DNA from: CAZFHP01 sp964519365
Lineage (GTDB): Bacteria; Babelota; Babeliae; Babelales; RVW-14
Direction of reading: 5' to 3'
DNA length: 22,984 bases
Assembly (NCBI GenBank): GCA_964519365.1
Contig: CAZFHP010000024.1
Coordinates: 1 to 22,984, forward strand
Below are positions 8,380-16,082 of the stretch, in pieces (the stretch's first letter is position 1; every line of letters begins with the position of its first letter). Below the pieces are notes generated by a model that did no database searches, was not told the origin of the DNA, and saw nothing but the letters and a program-made list of their open reading frames with translations. Made by a program: the position numbers and the translations under genes.

Positions 8380-8599
8380 CCCACAGCTGCACTGAAGACA
8401 GCTTGGTGTGGGCTAACATAAACGTCACCCGCGCCACGGGTTCCCGTTTGAATTACAAACGATTTTAAACAACCATACATCTCATCATACAGAAAACTTA
8501 TACCGAGCATAATTCTCATTTATTGTATCCTATTAGAACCTGCGGAGCGGGTGACGTTTATGTTAACCCACACCAAGCCGCCTCCGGCGCAGCTGTGGG
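8380..8599. repeat. Inverted REP pair without transposase (BIME/MITE-like)
   Basis: The left REP (about 8380-8445) starts CCCACAGCTG and runs through GCTTGGTGTGGGCTAACATA and AACGTCACCC to CACGGGTTC. The right REP (about 8536-8599) is its inverse, starting GAACCTGCGGAGCGGGTGAC and ending GCAGCTGTGGG. About 90 AT-rich bases separate them. The arms match the REPs around the RAYT gene at 19.2-20.0 kb. The small terminal stem keeps its pairing with different bases (ACCTGC/GCGGGT here, ACCCGT/ACGGGT there). The element fills most of the gap between the 873- and 475-residue protein genes and splits that gene row. Confidence 0.85.
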
Positions 8600-8610
8600 C
8601 CTGAGTCCAA

Positions 8611-11214
8611 TCAAACACTATCATCAACAAGCATGCCATCAACATGTACATGCGCACCACCAAGCACGTAAGCATCTAAATTCCCATCGCTAACAGAACT
8701 ATCACCAAAAATTATGCAATTACTTATCGACTGCGGCGTTGCGTCTATACTTGGTGCAACCGTGTACGTGTAGCCCTTTTTATACACCCGCAATTCATGC
8801 CCCGCAGGAAGATCATCACCCAACGGAGCAGCCTGCGTTCCAACAGCAATATATTCGTGATCCGGCCGCCACGCTATGCTAAACACATCTTTATTAAAGT
8901 TTTTGCTCAGCGTACCAATTAATGTCGGCGTTGACGTCGTATCAAATTGATAAATTTGTAACTCATGATCATCGCCAATAACCGGGTCTCCAACCGTCGG
9001 GTTCGTATCAGTTCCTATCGCTAAATAATTTCCATCAGGGCTCCAGGCAGCACTAAATACATTCACGGCACCCTCTTCTTTACTCACAACACCAAAAAGT
9101 GTTGGCGTAGAGCTTGTGTCAAACTCATAGACCTGCACTTCATGACCCGTTGGGATAGTATCACCAGGTTCTCCCGGGACAGGATTAGCATGTGCCGCAA
9201 CCGCTAAATATTTCCCATCATAGCGCCAATCAATAAGTCTTACCGTTTGGTCTTGATCTTTACTCGCAACACCAAAAAGCGTTGGTGTAGAACTTGTATC
9301 AAACTGATAGATCTGCAATTCATGTCCTGTTTCAATAATATTAGAACCAGGCTCCCCAGGCACAGGCGCGGCGTCTGTGCCAACGGCTAAATAATTCCCA
9401 CTAGGGTCCCATCGCACTGCCCAAACTTGCTTGTCCTGATTTTTACTCGCAACCCCAAAAATAGTCGGCGTCGATGTGGTATCAAATTGAAAAACTTGTA
9501 CTTCATGACCTGACCCAATATTGGTCGTTGAAAGCGGCTCTCCAACTACGGGATTAAGATTGGCACCAATGGCAATATAATTCCCATCAGGGCTCCAATC
9601 AACAGAACGAACGTGAATGCTCGCTTGGTCAATACTTGCAACGCCTGTAAGACTCGTTCCATCAAAACGATACACACGCACTTCATGAAAAGCCGTAACC
9701 CCATCTTCGCCAGTGCTTGGATTGTTCGATGTCACAATTGCAATATACGTCCCACCAGGATGCCACGAAACACTCTGAGCACCATCTCCCCCCTGATCTT
9801 TACTCGCAATACCCGTTAACGCATTACCATCAAAACCATAAACACGTAATTCGTGCCGATAATAAACACCCCCATCAGGGCTTCCACTTGGCGGTTGACC
9901 CGGTTGAGCAGTTGTTCCAACAGCCAAACACTTCCCATCCGGGCTCCACTCGCAAGCCACAACACTATCACCACCTTGGTCACGGCTGTCAACGCCAACC
10001 CATGAGTCCCAATCTTCTTCATACGAAAGACCAAACGTACTATCAAGATTAACGTTATTGTCAAAATACACCGTGCCCGTGCTCAGGCGCAAGCCAGTAT
10101 GCGTTGTTTTAAGCGACGCACCGTCAAAAAACATGCTTGCTGTTTTGCTACACATATGCATAAGCGTATTATCCGCTGTTACTGGATGATAGAAAAACGA
10201 CGCACCTTTGTCAAAGCCAAACGTCGCTCCATCAGCAATATAACTTTGCTCTTCTGATGCATACCAGAAGTTTGACGTTCCTGAAACAACAACATCGTCG
10301 TGAATAAACAGCTGCCCACGATTAAAGTAAAAATCGTCAGCAAGTGCAAGTTCGACATCTTGCAAAACGATCTTGCTATTTGGACTACCAGCTAAAATTG
10401 GGCGTGAAACAGCATTACGTGTATTTTTAATTCTGACATTTTTTAACGTCAACGTAACACCATAGTCTACAGCTATTTGCGCATGCGGTTCAAGATAAAG
10501 CGTCGTCCCATGACCGTTAATTATCGTATCACTTCCAATTTGCAACGTTTGGTTTTCAGGAATGGCAAACGTGCATGAGAGCACAAGCGCAAAGCCATTA
10601 CCATCAAGCAAGCCCCCGCTTGTAAGATACGCGTTCGAGCCCAAATAAAAATCGTTGGCCAAACTTATTCTTCCCGTACCATTTAAGTTAATATTCCCAG
10701 TTGCAGGAATTGGCGTGTTCAGCGTTAATACGCTTCCCGCGTTCACCGTAAAGCCATTTTTGTAAAATACGAGATTTTCTTCAGTCGTGTTGGCCATATA
10801 GATTTGGTGCGTATCGTACACGAGAGAAAAATTAGCAATTTTAGCAATCACATTGCTATTATTCTTAAGCCCATAGTTTATTGCATTACTATTCGCATTA
10901 ACAAGCAACGTCGCCGGCAATTCACTCCCTTCCTGACTAATCACAACACTATCGTAATACTGCTCTGCCCAAGAGTCGGGCGTAACACGACCATTTGATT
11001 TGATAATCGAAAACTCACTAAATCCTGTCACTGTCTGTACGTTTTCTAAGACAAGTTGCGAGTCTGCAGGCTTTATAACCATACTTGACGAATGACTATC
11101 AAACTGAATACGAGCGCAGATATTGGGACAAAACAAAGCACACGAGACAAGCACTAAGCAAAACACACTCACATCAACGTGCTTTTTTGACGATCTAAAA
11201 ATCTTCCTATTCAC
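8611..11214 (-). CDS. Modular secreted protein A-C1-D7-C2: seven-bladed WD40-like propeller inserted in a solenoid-like domain (about 867 aa)
   Basis: The frame is open from a TTG at 11232 (873 codons). GAGGGAG lies six bases before a GTG at 11214, which I prefer; an ATG at 11220 sits directly on that GAGGGAG. Numbering from the TTG: signal peptide to about residue 40 (NICA); module A 41-120; a single SNAINYGLKNN/NSNVI remnant of the repeat array with no Cys pair; solenoid-like C1 about 138-400. Seven blades follow (about 410-828): CEWSPDGKCLAVG, SWHPGGTYIAIV, DWSPDGNYIAIG, RWDPSGNYLAVG, DWRYDGKYLAVA, AWSPDGNYLAIG and AWRPDHEYIAVG. The last 39 residues (CIIFGDSSVSDG to the end) resume the C module exactly where it broke off. 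It lies 38 bases after the 709-residue gene (from the TTG), probably in one operon. Function unknown. Confidence 0.85.
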   Translation of the reverse strand: MNRKIFRSSKKHVDVSVFCLVLVSCALFCPNICARIQFDSHSSSMVIKPADSQLVLENVQTVTGFSEFSIIKSNGRVTPDSWAEQYYDSVVISQEGSELPATLLVNANSNAINYGLKNNSNVIAKIANFSLVYDTHQIYMANTTEENLVFYKNGFTVNAGSVLTLNTPIPATGNINLNGTGRISLANDFYLGSNAYLTSGGLLDGNGFALVLSCTFAIPENQTLQIGSDTIINGHGTTLYLEPHAQIAVDYGVTLTLKNVRIKNTRNAVSRPILAGSPNSKIVLQDVELALADDFYFNRGQLFIHDDVVVSGTSNFWYASEEQSYIADGATFGFDKGASFFYHPVTADNTLMHMCSKTASMFFDGASLKTTHTGLRLSTGTVYFDNNVNLDSTFGLSYEEDWDSWVGVDSRDQGGDSVVACEWSPDGKCLAVGTTAQPGQPPSGSPDGGVYYRHELRVYGFDGNALTGIASKDQGGDGAQSVSWHPGGTYIAIVTSNNPSTGEDGVTAFHEVRVYRFDGTSLTGVASIDQASIHVRSVDWSPDGNYIAIGANLNPVVGEPLSTTNIGSGHEVQVFQFDTTSTPTIFGVASKNQDKQVWAVRWDPSGNYLAVGTDAAPVPGEPGSNIIETGHELQIYQFDTSSTPTLFGVASKDQDQTVRLIDWRYDGKYLAVAAHANPVPGEPGDTIPTGHEVQVYEFDTSSTPTLFGVVSKEEGAVNVFSAAWSPDGNYLAIGTDTNPTVGDPVIGDDHELQIYQFDTTSTPTLIGTLSKNFNKDVFSIAWRPDHEYIAVGTQAAPLGDDLPAGHELRVYKKGYTYTVAPSIDATPQSISNCIIFGDSSVSDGNLDAYVLGGAHVHVDGMLVDDSV

Positions 11215-11270
11215 GGGCATCTCCCTCTTCAAAACTTACTTCAACAAAACGTTAAACACTTTTCTCTTTT

Positions 11271-13400
11271 TTACCCTACCGAATCATCGGTTACTTTTCC
11301 TTCAATTTCAACCCGCGCCCCACCAAGCACACGAACATCTAAATCACCTAAACCATCGGCTAACGAGCTGTCGCCAAAGATAATACCATCATAATTGGTC
11401 ATACCAGCAACAACACTATATATCTCAAACTCCTGATGCCCACCAGCTACATACGTTCCAGCCATAGCAAAGAATACACCATCTGGTCGCCACGCAATTG
11501 ATTGAACCTGACGTGAAGTATAATCCGTAGCTCCATAGTCTACCGTCACGATAGGCGTTGTGTTTAACGTGCCCGTTGCAACATCAAAACTATATACTTC
11601 CAGTTCCTGATGCCCTGTCCTAGGACCAGACCCACCAACACCAAGCAAACCGCCTCCGGGATGCCATGAGACGGTCTTAATTTCTGTATAGGTCCCTCCA
11701 CCATAATCTACCGTTGCTATAGGCGTTGTGTTTAATACCCCTGTCGTTGGATTAAAACTATAGAGCTCAATCTCTTGATGCCCAGAAGTACCAGAATCTC
11801 CTCCTATTGCTAAATATAACCCTCCCGGGTGCCACGCAACAGAAAAAAGGTAATGGATATAGGTAAAATTTATGTTCTTCGAAATAGCACCGGTTGTTGG
11901 ATTAAAGTTATAAAGAACAAGACTATCAAAATCTGCTGCAACTAAATAATCACCATCCGGATGCCACGAAACGGAATAACCTCTATAACGATAGAAGCTC
12001 GGCTGTATCGGCGATGTATTTAAAATGCCGGTTGACGGATTAAACCGATACACCTCAACAGATCTATGACCACTACCAGGAGTGCCACCCACCGCTAAGT
12101 ACTCACCATTAGGGTGCCACGAAAGAGAATCGACAGAGTTCCCATAATTAACTTCTACGAAAGGAGTTGTGTCTAACGTACCGGTCGCCTGATTAAAACG
12201 AAACACCATAAGTTTTAAGAAGGAAGGAAAAGGATAATAATCCATCCCCACAGCCACGTATTGACCGCTAGGATGCCACGCAATGGAATAAGCGCGCGTA
12301 TCAAGAAAAATGTTTTCCTTGAGGGTCAACGAATTTGGCGCTGTAAACTTATATATTCTTAAAGATGAACCCCAATCAACAGCTACATACCTTCCATCAG
12401 GACTCCACTCAACAGCATAACTATAACTACTCTCAGCGCTTAAACTATTACGTCGAATTAAGTCAAACTCAAAACTATTAGGGGGGATATATGATGGCGC
12501 AGAAGCGGCACTGTTTAGCAAAACGCGGTTGTCAAAAAACAAACTCCCTTTACTTAGCTTTAAGCCATTATCTGTTGTTTGTAACGTAGACCCATCAAAA
12601 TACATGCTCGCTGTTTTACTCTGCATGTGAATCAAATTTCCAATACCTGGCGCAGCATAATAGAACGTTGATTCTTTATCAAACACCCACGTTGCACCAT
12701 CATCAATAAAGCTTGAACTTACCCCACCATACACAAAACTCGACATTCCAGAAACAATAACATCGTCGTGAATAAATAAGTGCCCGCGATTGAAATAAAA
12801 ATCGTTACCAAGCGCAAGCTCGACGTTTTGCAAAGCGAGCCGACTATCTGTATCGTTACAACTAATCATGGGAGTACTTGGGTCGTTATTCACATTCTTG
12901 ACGCGCATATTTTTTAACGACAAGGTAACATTACTGTCAACGGTAACTTGAGCATTGTCTTCAAGATAAAGCGTATTGCCTCGCCCATCGATTAACGTAT
13001 CAGACGTAATCTGTAAAACTTTATTCGCAGGGATCGTCAAATCGCCTTCAAGTAAAATAGCATTCCCTTGCCCATCAATATTGCCCCCATACGGAATCGT
13101 CACACCTGGCGCAAGTGTTAATGGCCCGTCTAATGTCAACGTCCCACTGCCAGACGTGTGCATGTTAATAACACCTTCAACGCTTTCAGAAACATCAAAC
13201 GTCACTAAGCCATTATTTGGAATCGAAAAGCCCGCGGCTAATTTAACATAACCTCGGGCAAACGTTCCATTATTAAAAGCATAACTTGCTGTTTTCCATT
13301 TATGCGGCTGACCCTCTCTTCCATCCAGCGAAGCTAATGGCATACAAGAAAAAGAAAACGATGAAAACAAAAACAAGAAAACAAAAAATTGGGTAATCAT
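11271..13400 (-). CDS. Modular secreted protein C1-D7-C2: propeller inserted in a solenoid-like domain, no A or B module (709 aa)
   Basis: AGGAG precedes the ATG by about ten bases. Residues 1-19 form a signal peptide (MITQFFVFLFLFSSFSFSC); the Cys at 19 could even be a lipoprotein site, though the surrounding lipobox is poor. Module A and the 11-residue repeats are absent. C1 (about 40-300) shows repeated short strands (TLYLEDNAQVTVDSNVTLSL, FIHDDVIVSGMS). Seven WD40-like blades (about 325-668) carry EWSPDGRYVAV, AWHPSGQYVAVG, SWHPNGEYLAVG, SWHPDGDYLVAA, AWHPGGLYLAIG, SWHPGGGLLGVG and AWRPDGVFFAMA. The final 40 residues (GIIFGDSSLADG, VRVLGGARVEIEG) are the C2 piece shared with the other solenoid proteins. 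It is first in the row of six genes. Likely displayed outside the cytoplasm; ligand or partner unknown. Confidence 0.85.
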   Translation of the reverse strand: MITQFFVFLFLFSSFSFSCMPLASLDGREGQPHKWKTASYAFNNGTFARGYVKLAAGFSIPNNGLVTFDVSESVEGVINMHTSGSGTLTLDGPLTLAPGVTIPYGGNIDGQGNAILLEGDLTIPANKVLQITSDTLIDGRGNTLYLEDNAQVTVDSNVTLSLKNMRVKNVNNDPSTPMISCNDTDSRLALQNVELALGNDFYFNRGHLFIHDDVIVSGMSSFVYGGVSSSFIDDGATWVFDKESTFYYAAPGIGNLIHMQSKTASMYFDGSTLQTTDNGLKLSKGSLFFDNRVLLNSAASAPSYIPPNSFEFDLIRRNSLSAESSYSYAVEWSPDGRYVAVDWGSSLRIYKFTAPNSLTLKENIFLDTRAYSIAWHPSGQYVAVGMDYYPFPSFLKLMVFRFNQATGTLDTTPFVEVNYGNSVDSLSWHPNGEYLAVGGTPGSGHRSVEVYRFNPSTGILNTSPIQPSFYRYRGYSVSWHPDGDYLVAADFDSLVLYNFNPTTGAISKNINFTYIHYLFSVAWHPGGLYLAIGGDSGTSGHQEIELYSFNPTTGVLNTTPIATVDYGGGTYTEIKTVSWHPGGGLLGVGGSGPRTGHQELEVYSFDVATGTLNTTPIVTVDYGATDYTSRQVQSIAWRPDGVFFAMAGTYVAGGHQEFEIYSVVAGMTNYDGIIFGDSSLADGLGDLDVRVLGGARVEIEGKVTDDSVG

Positions 13401-13541
13401 AAGATACTCTCTCCTAAAAAAAGTAAAACTTCATACTCCTACATACACTTACTTACATAAATCTCCAGTTTTCCATATCCCCCATTAAAAAAAATATATT
13501 TAGCTTTGCACATAATTTTTCAAAATTCAAGAAAACAAATT

Positions 13542-13559
13542 TGTGTGTGTGTGTGTGTG
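13542..13559. repeat. Dinucleotide microsatellite (TG)9
   Basis: Nine uninterrupted TG units lie about 140-160 bases upstream of the ATG of the 709-residue gene, in the likely promoter-proximal region of the surface-protein cluster. Next to it is a small dyad (TACGAC at 13561 pairing with GTCGTA at 13577). Confidence 0.9.
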
Positions 13560-13609
13560 ATACGACGTTTTGATTAGTCGTATACGTATGTTGTCTGAAC
13601 CAACAATTA

Positions 13610-13815
13610 CCCACAGCTGCGCCTAAGATGGCTTGGGGCGCCTGCCCTGAGATCGCCGAAGGGGGCTAACATAAACATCACCCGCTCCACAGGTTCTAAT
13701 GAAATGATATAACCGAAAATCACGCTTGGCGTAAGTTCATTTTGTAAACATCGGGGGGATGGGTATGTAACTGTCTGAAATTTTTTGTAATTCCTATTAG
13801 AACCCGTGGAACACA
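13610..13815. repeat. Decayed inverted REP pair carrying a nested second repeat
   Basis: The left REP starts CCCACAGCTGC and ends CACAGGTTCTAAT. The right one begins TATTAGAACCCGTGGAAC and then loses similarity. Inside the left REP, at 13644-13663, is GCCCTGAGATCGCCGAAGGG, a short core of the other palindromic family. The terminal stem is mismatched (ACCCGC against ACAGGT), so this copy looks inactive. Confidence 0.7.
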
Positions 13816-13934
13816 AGGGTGTACAAAGTTTGATTTATCACCAAGAGAAGGTTACTTTCGCCCCTTTGTCATCCTGCCCCCGGATCATTACTGTCCGGAG
13901 TTATTCTTACCTCCTATAAACAAGGTCTTTCGTC

Positions 13935-14132
13935 CCTTTGTCATGCTGAATTTATTTCAGCATCCACTCTTATTGTGTATCCTTATTTTTCTTAGGATCA
14001 TGTTACTCATAAACTTATTTATCGCATTAAAACATTATGAAAACAAAAACATACGCTGGCTATATTGTGAGAACTGAAGAATAAAGGATAAACATATAGA
14101 GTGGATGCTGAAATAAATTTAGCATGACAAGG
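13935..14132. repeat. MITE-like inverted repeat of about 198 bp
   Basis: The left arm (CCTTTGTCATGCTGAATTTA and TTTCAGCATCCACTC, 13935-13969) is repeated in inverse at 14098-14132 with about two differences. Weaker pairing continues some 25-30 bases inward (TGTATCCTTATTTTTCTTAG against TTTATCCTTTATTCTTCAG). Each arm contains a small stem TGCTGAA/TTCAGCA. There is no coding capacity inside. Confidence 0.75.
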
Positions 14133-14215
14133 TGGCGTAAGGCTCCAGCCATAGGCGATTAATAAGTGAATCAGGAAATTAAAACCCCTACGAATAAAAA
14201 CATTCTTTTTCCTTT

Positions 14216-14448
14216 CCGTTCGCCCTGAGGGCGAGCCGAAGTCTCGTCGAAGCTTTAGCGTAGACGGACGCAGGCGAGCGTCTCGAAGGGTATCATTAAA
14301 ATTACGCGATTTTTCTAAAACAAAAAAACTTGATAAAATCAATGGAAAATTTTGATCTCAAGCTTTTTATAAATAAGGAAACCCCCTTCGACAATGCTCA
14401 GGACAGGCTTCGAGACTCGCAACTACGTTGCGACCTCAGGGCGAACGG
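14216..14448. repeat. Inverted pair of the GTTCGCCCTGAG palindromic repeat
   Basis: The left copy, 14216-14290, runs from CCGTTCGCCCTGAGGGCGAG to GCGTCTCGAAGGG. The right copy, 14384-14448, is its inverse, from CCCTTCGACAATGCTCAGG to CTCAGGGCGAACGG. About 90 AT-rich bases lie between them. The same borders occur in the in-gene copy at 7359-7435. Confidence 0.75.
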
Positions 14449-14721
14449 AAATTTTTAAAAAAACCTTTCTAGTAATTGTTTACGACAAATTTTAATTTCC
14501 TGATTCGCTTATCAACTTGATTACAAAAGTAAAAAAAAAGGGGCTTTAAGAAATATTGATAATAAATTTGGGCAAAGCTTTGTCCATGAATTTGATTTTT
14601 AGCTTGATTTATAAAGTACTTAATTTTATTGTTGTCATTTGTAAATCGATAACAAAGGCATAGCACCTTCCCAACCGAAAACGCTCTTTTACGCTAAAAA
14701 CGCTGTTTTATTGCTATTTTT

Positions 14722-14771
14722 TTGTCAGATCGGACAGCAGCTGTCATAATTTACGACAGTAACTGTCCGAT
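14722..14771 (+). promoter_or_regulatory. Promoter with two GACAG-N3-CTGTC operators
   Basis: TTGTCA (14722-14727) and CATAAT (14745-14750) are 17 bases apart, a good sigma70-type pair. Two perfect 13-bp dyads, GACAGcagCTGTC (14733-14745) and GACAGtaaCTGTC (14755-14767), flank the -10 box with centres 22 bp apart. The whole block is also a larger dyad (ATCGGACAG...CTGTCCGAT, 14729-14771). A repressor bound here would block the ATPase gene at 14795; no candidate regulator lies next to it. Confidence 0.65.
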
Positions 14772-14794
14772 TTGCAAACAGAAAAGGAGTCTAT

Positions 14795-16036
14795 ATGTTT
14801 AAACGAAATATCATAACCGTCTTAGAAAAAGCACTCGGTAGAAGTCGAGTTATCCTTCTAAATGGGGCTCGACAAGTTGGAAAAACAACCCTCGCAAAAC
14901 AATTTGTTAAAAATAAAAACTATACATACGTAACATTTGATGACGAAATAATATTCTTAGCAGCAAAAGATAATCCCTCTGGATTTATTGCAAACTCACA
15001 AAAGCCACTTATCATCGATGAAGTTCAACGTGTTCCAGAAATCTTTCTTGCTATAAAAAAAGACGTTGACCAAAACCCAACCCCAGGAAGATATTTACTT
15101 ACTGGATCTGCTAATCCTCTTTTGATTCCACGCATGGGCGACTCTCTAGCTGGAAGAATGGAAATCATTAATCTCATGCCATTATCTCAAGGAGAAATTA
15201 TTGGAAAAAAAGAATCATTCATTGACGCTGTATTTAACCAACCAATCATAAGCCAAAAACCATCATCGCTATCAAAACACGACTTATACAAAAAAATACT
15301 TATCGGAGGATATCCCTCAATACATTCCTTTGATGATGAAGATCGCGAAGTCTGGCTACGAAATTATCTCAATCTTCTTTTGCAACGTGATATTAAAGAT
15401 TTAGCACAAATTGAAAAATTAACAGAATTACCAAATCTTTTAAAAATTCTAGCCTCCCGCTCATCAAACCTACTCAACACTGCTGAAGTTTCTCGTGATA
15501 TTAAAATCGGAACAAAAACAACACAGCGCTATATCTCCCTCTTAGAAACGATCTTTATTATAAACCGACAGCATTCTTGGAATACAAACATAGCACAACG
15601 GTTCATCAAATCACCAAAACTCTACATGGTCGACACCGGACTTTTAACATACCTTTTGGATATTAATCTACAAAAAGCGATCACAGATCCCACCGTTATG
15701 GGAAAAGTCGTTGAAAACTTCGTCGTCGGAGAACTCAAAAAACAAGCAACATGGAATAAAACAACAGTCGACCAATATCATTGTCGAACTGTTAACAACA
15801 AAGAAGTTGATATTATTCTTGAAAATCGTTCTGGTAATATTATTGGCATAGAAGTAAAAAGCAATGAAAACATAAGCAAAGATGACTTCAAAGGTCTAAA
15901 ATATTTACAAGCCAACGTCCCTGATAAATTCATTAAGGGAATTGTTTTGTACACAGGATCTTCGCATTTTGCTTTCGATAAAGATTTATATGTTATGCCT
16001 ATAAGTACGCTATGGGAAACAGACAGTCAGGAGTAA
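14795..16036 (+). CDS. AAA_14 / DUF4143 family ATPase (413 aa)
   Basis: AAAAGGAG six bases before the ATG fixes the start. Residues 24-32 (GARQVGKTT) are a Walker A motif, 71-82 (PLIIDEVQRVPE) Walker B, and 100-110 (YLLTGSANPLL) a sensor-like strand, followed by DSLAGRMEIINLMPLSQGE as in AAA_14 ATPases. A winged-helix-like stretch lies at about 220-260. The C-terminal DUF4143 part has DTGLLTYLL, a GKVVENFVVGEL helix, and EVDIIL (337-342) then IEVKS (352-356), the E/D...ExK pattern of PD-(D/E)xK nuclease-like folds. The length is normal for the family. The biological role of this family is unsettled; DNA-related or toxin-antitoxin-like functions have been suggested. It is the only plus-strand gene here, stands alone, and is probably under operator control (14722-14771). 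Confidence 0.9.
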   Translation: MFKRNIITVLEKALGRSRVILLNGARQVGKTTLAKQFVKNKNYTYVTFDDEIIFLAAKDNPSGFIANSQKPLIIDEVQRVPEIFLAIKKDVDQNPTPGRYLLTGSANPLLIPRMGDSLAGRMEIINLMPLSQGEIIGKKESFIDAVFNQPIISQKPSSLSKHDLYKKILIGGYPSIHSFDDEDREVWLRNYLNLLLQRDIKDLAQIEKLTELPNLLKILASRSSNLLNTAEVSRDIKIGTKTTQRYISLLETIFIINRQHSWNTNIAQRFIKSPKLYMVDTGLLTYLLDINLQKAITDPTVMGKVVENFVVGELKKQATWNKTTVDQYHCRTVNNKEVDIILENRSGNIIGIEVKSNENISKDDFKGLKYLQANVPDKFIKGIVLYTGSSHFAFDKDLYVMPISTLWETDSQE

Positions 16037-16082
16037 AAGCAGAAACATTTACAGCTATTTTTAATCCCACAAGTAAAGTATA

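Larger units (their letters stand above)
13401..14794. other. Gene-poor, repeat-rich intergenic region
   Basis: No open frame here has both a plausible ribosome binding site and protein-like composition. In order it contains an AT-rich leader of the 709-residue gene, (TG)9, a lone GTCTGAACC motif (13592), a decayed REP pair, a CCTTTGTCAT direct repeat (near 13862 and 13935), a MITE-like inverted repeat, an inverted pair of the GTTCGCCCTG family, about 270 AT-rich bases in which I see nothing, and the promoter of the ATPase gene. Confidence 0.7.

Noticed and set aside
13607..13816. Open frame of 69 codons on the minus strand
   Set aside because: It coincides with the decayed REP pair; its sequence is translated repeat DNA.
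14019..14342. Open frame of 107 codons on the minus strand
   Set aside because: It runs through an arm of the MITE-like repeat and the GTTCGCCCTG repeat. The peptide contains the translated repeat (CHAKFISAST) and no protein-like domain, and there is no good ribosome binding site.
14469..14666. Open frame of 65 codons on the minus strand in AT-rich DNA
   Set aside because: No ribosome binding site, low-complexity Tyr/Phe/Lys/Asn composition as expected of AT-rich DNA, and no recognisable motif.
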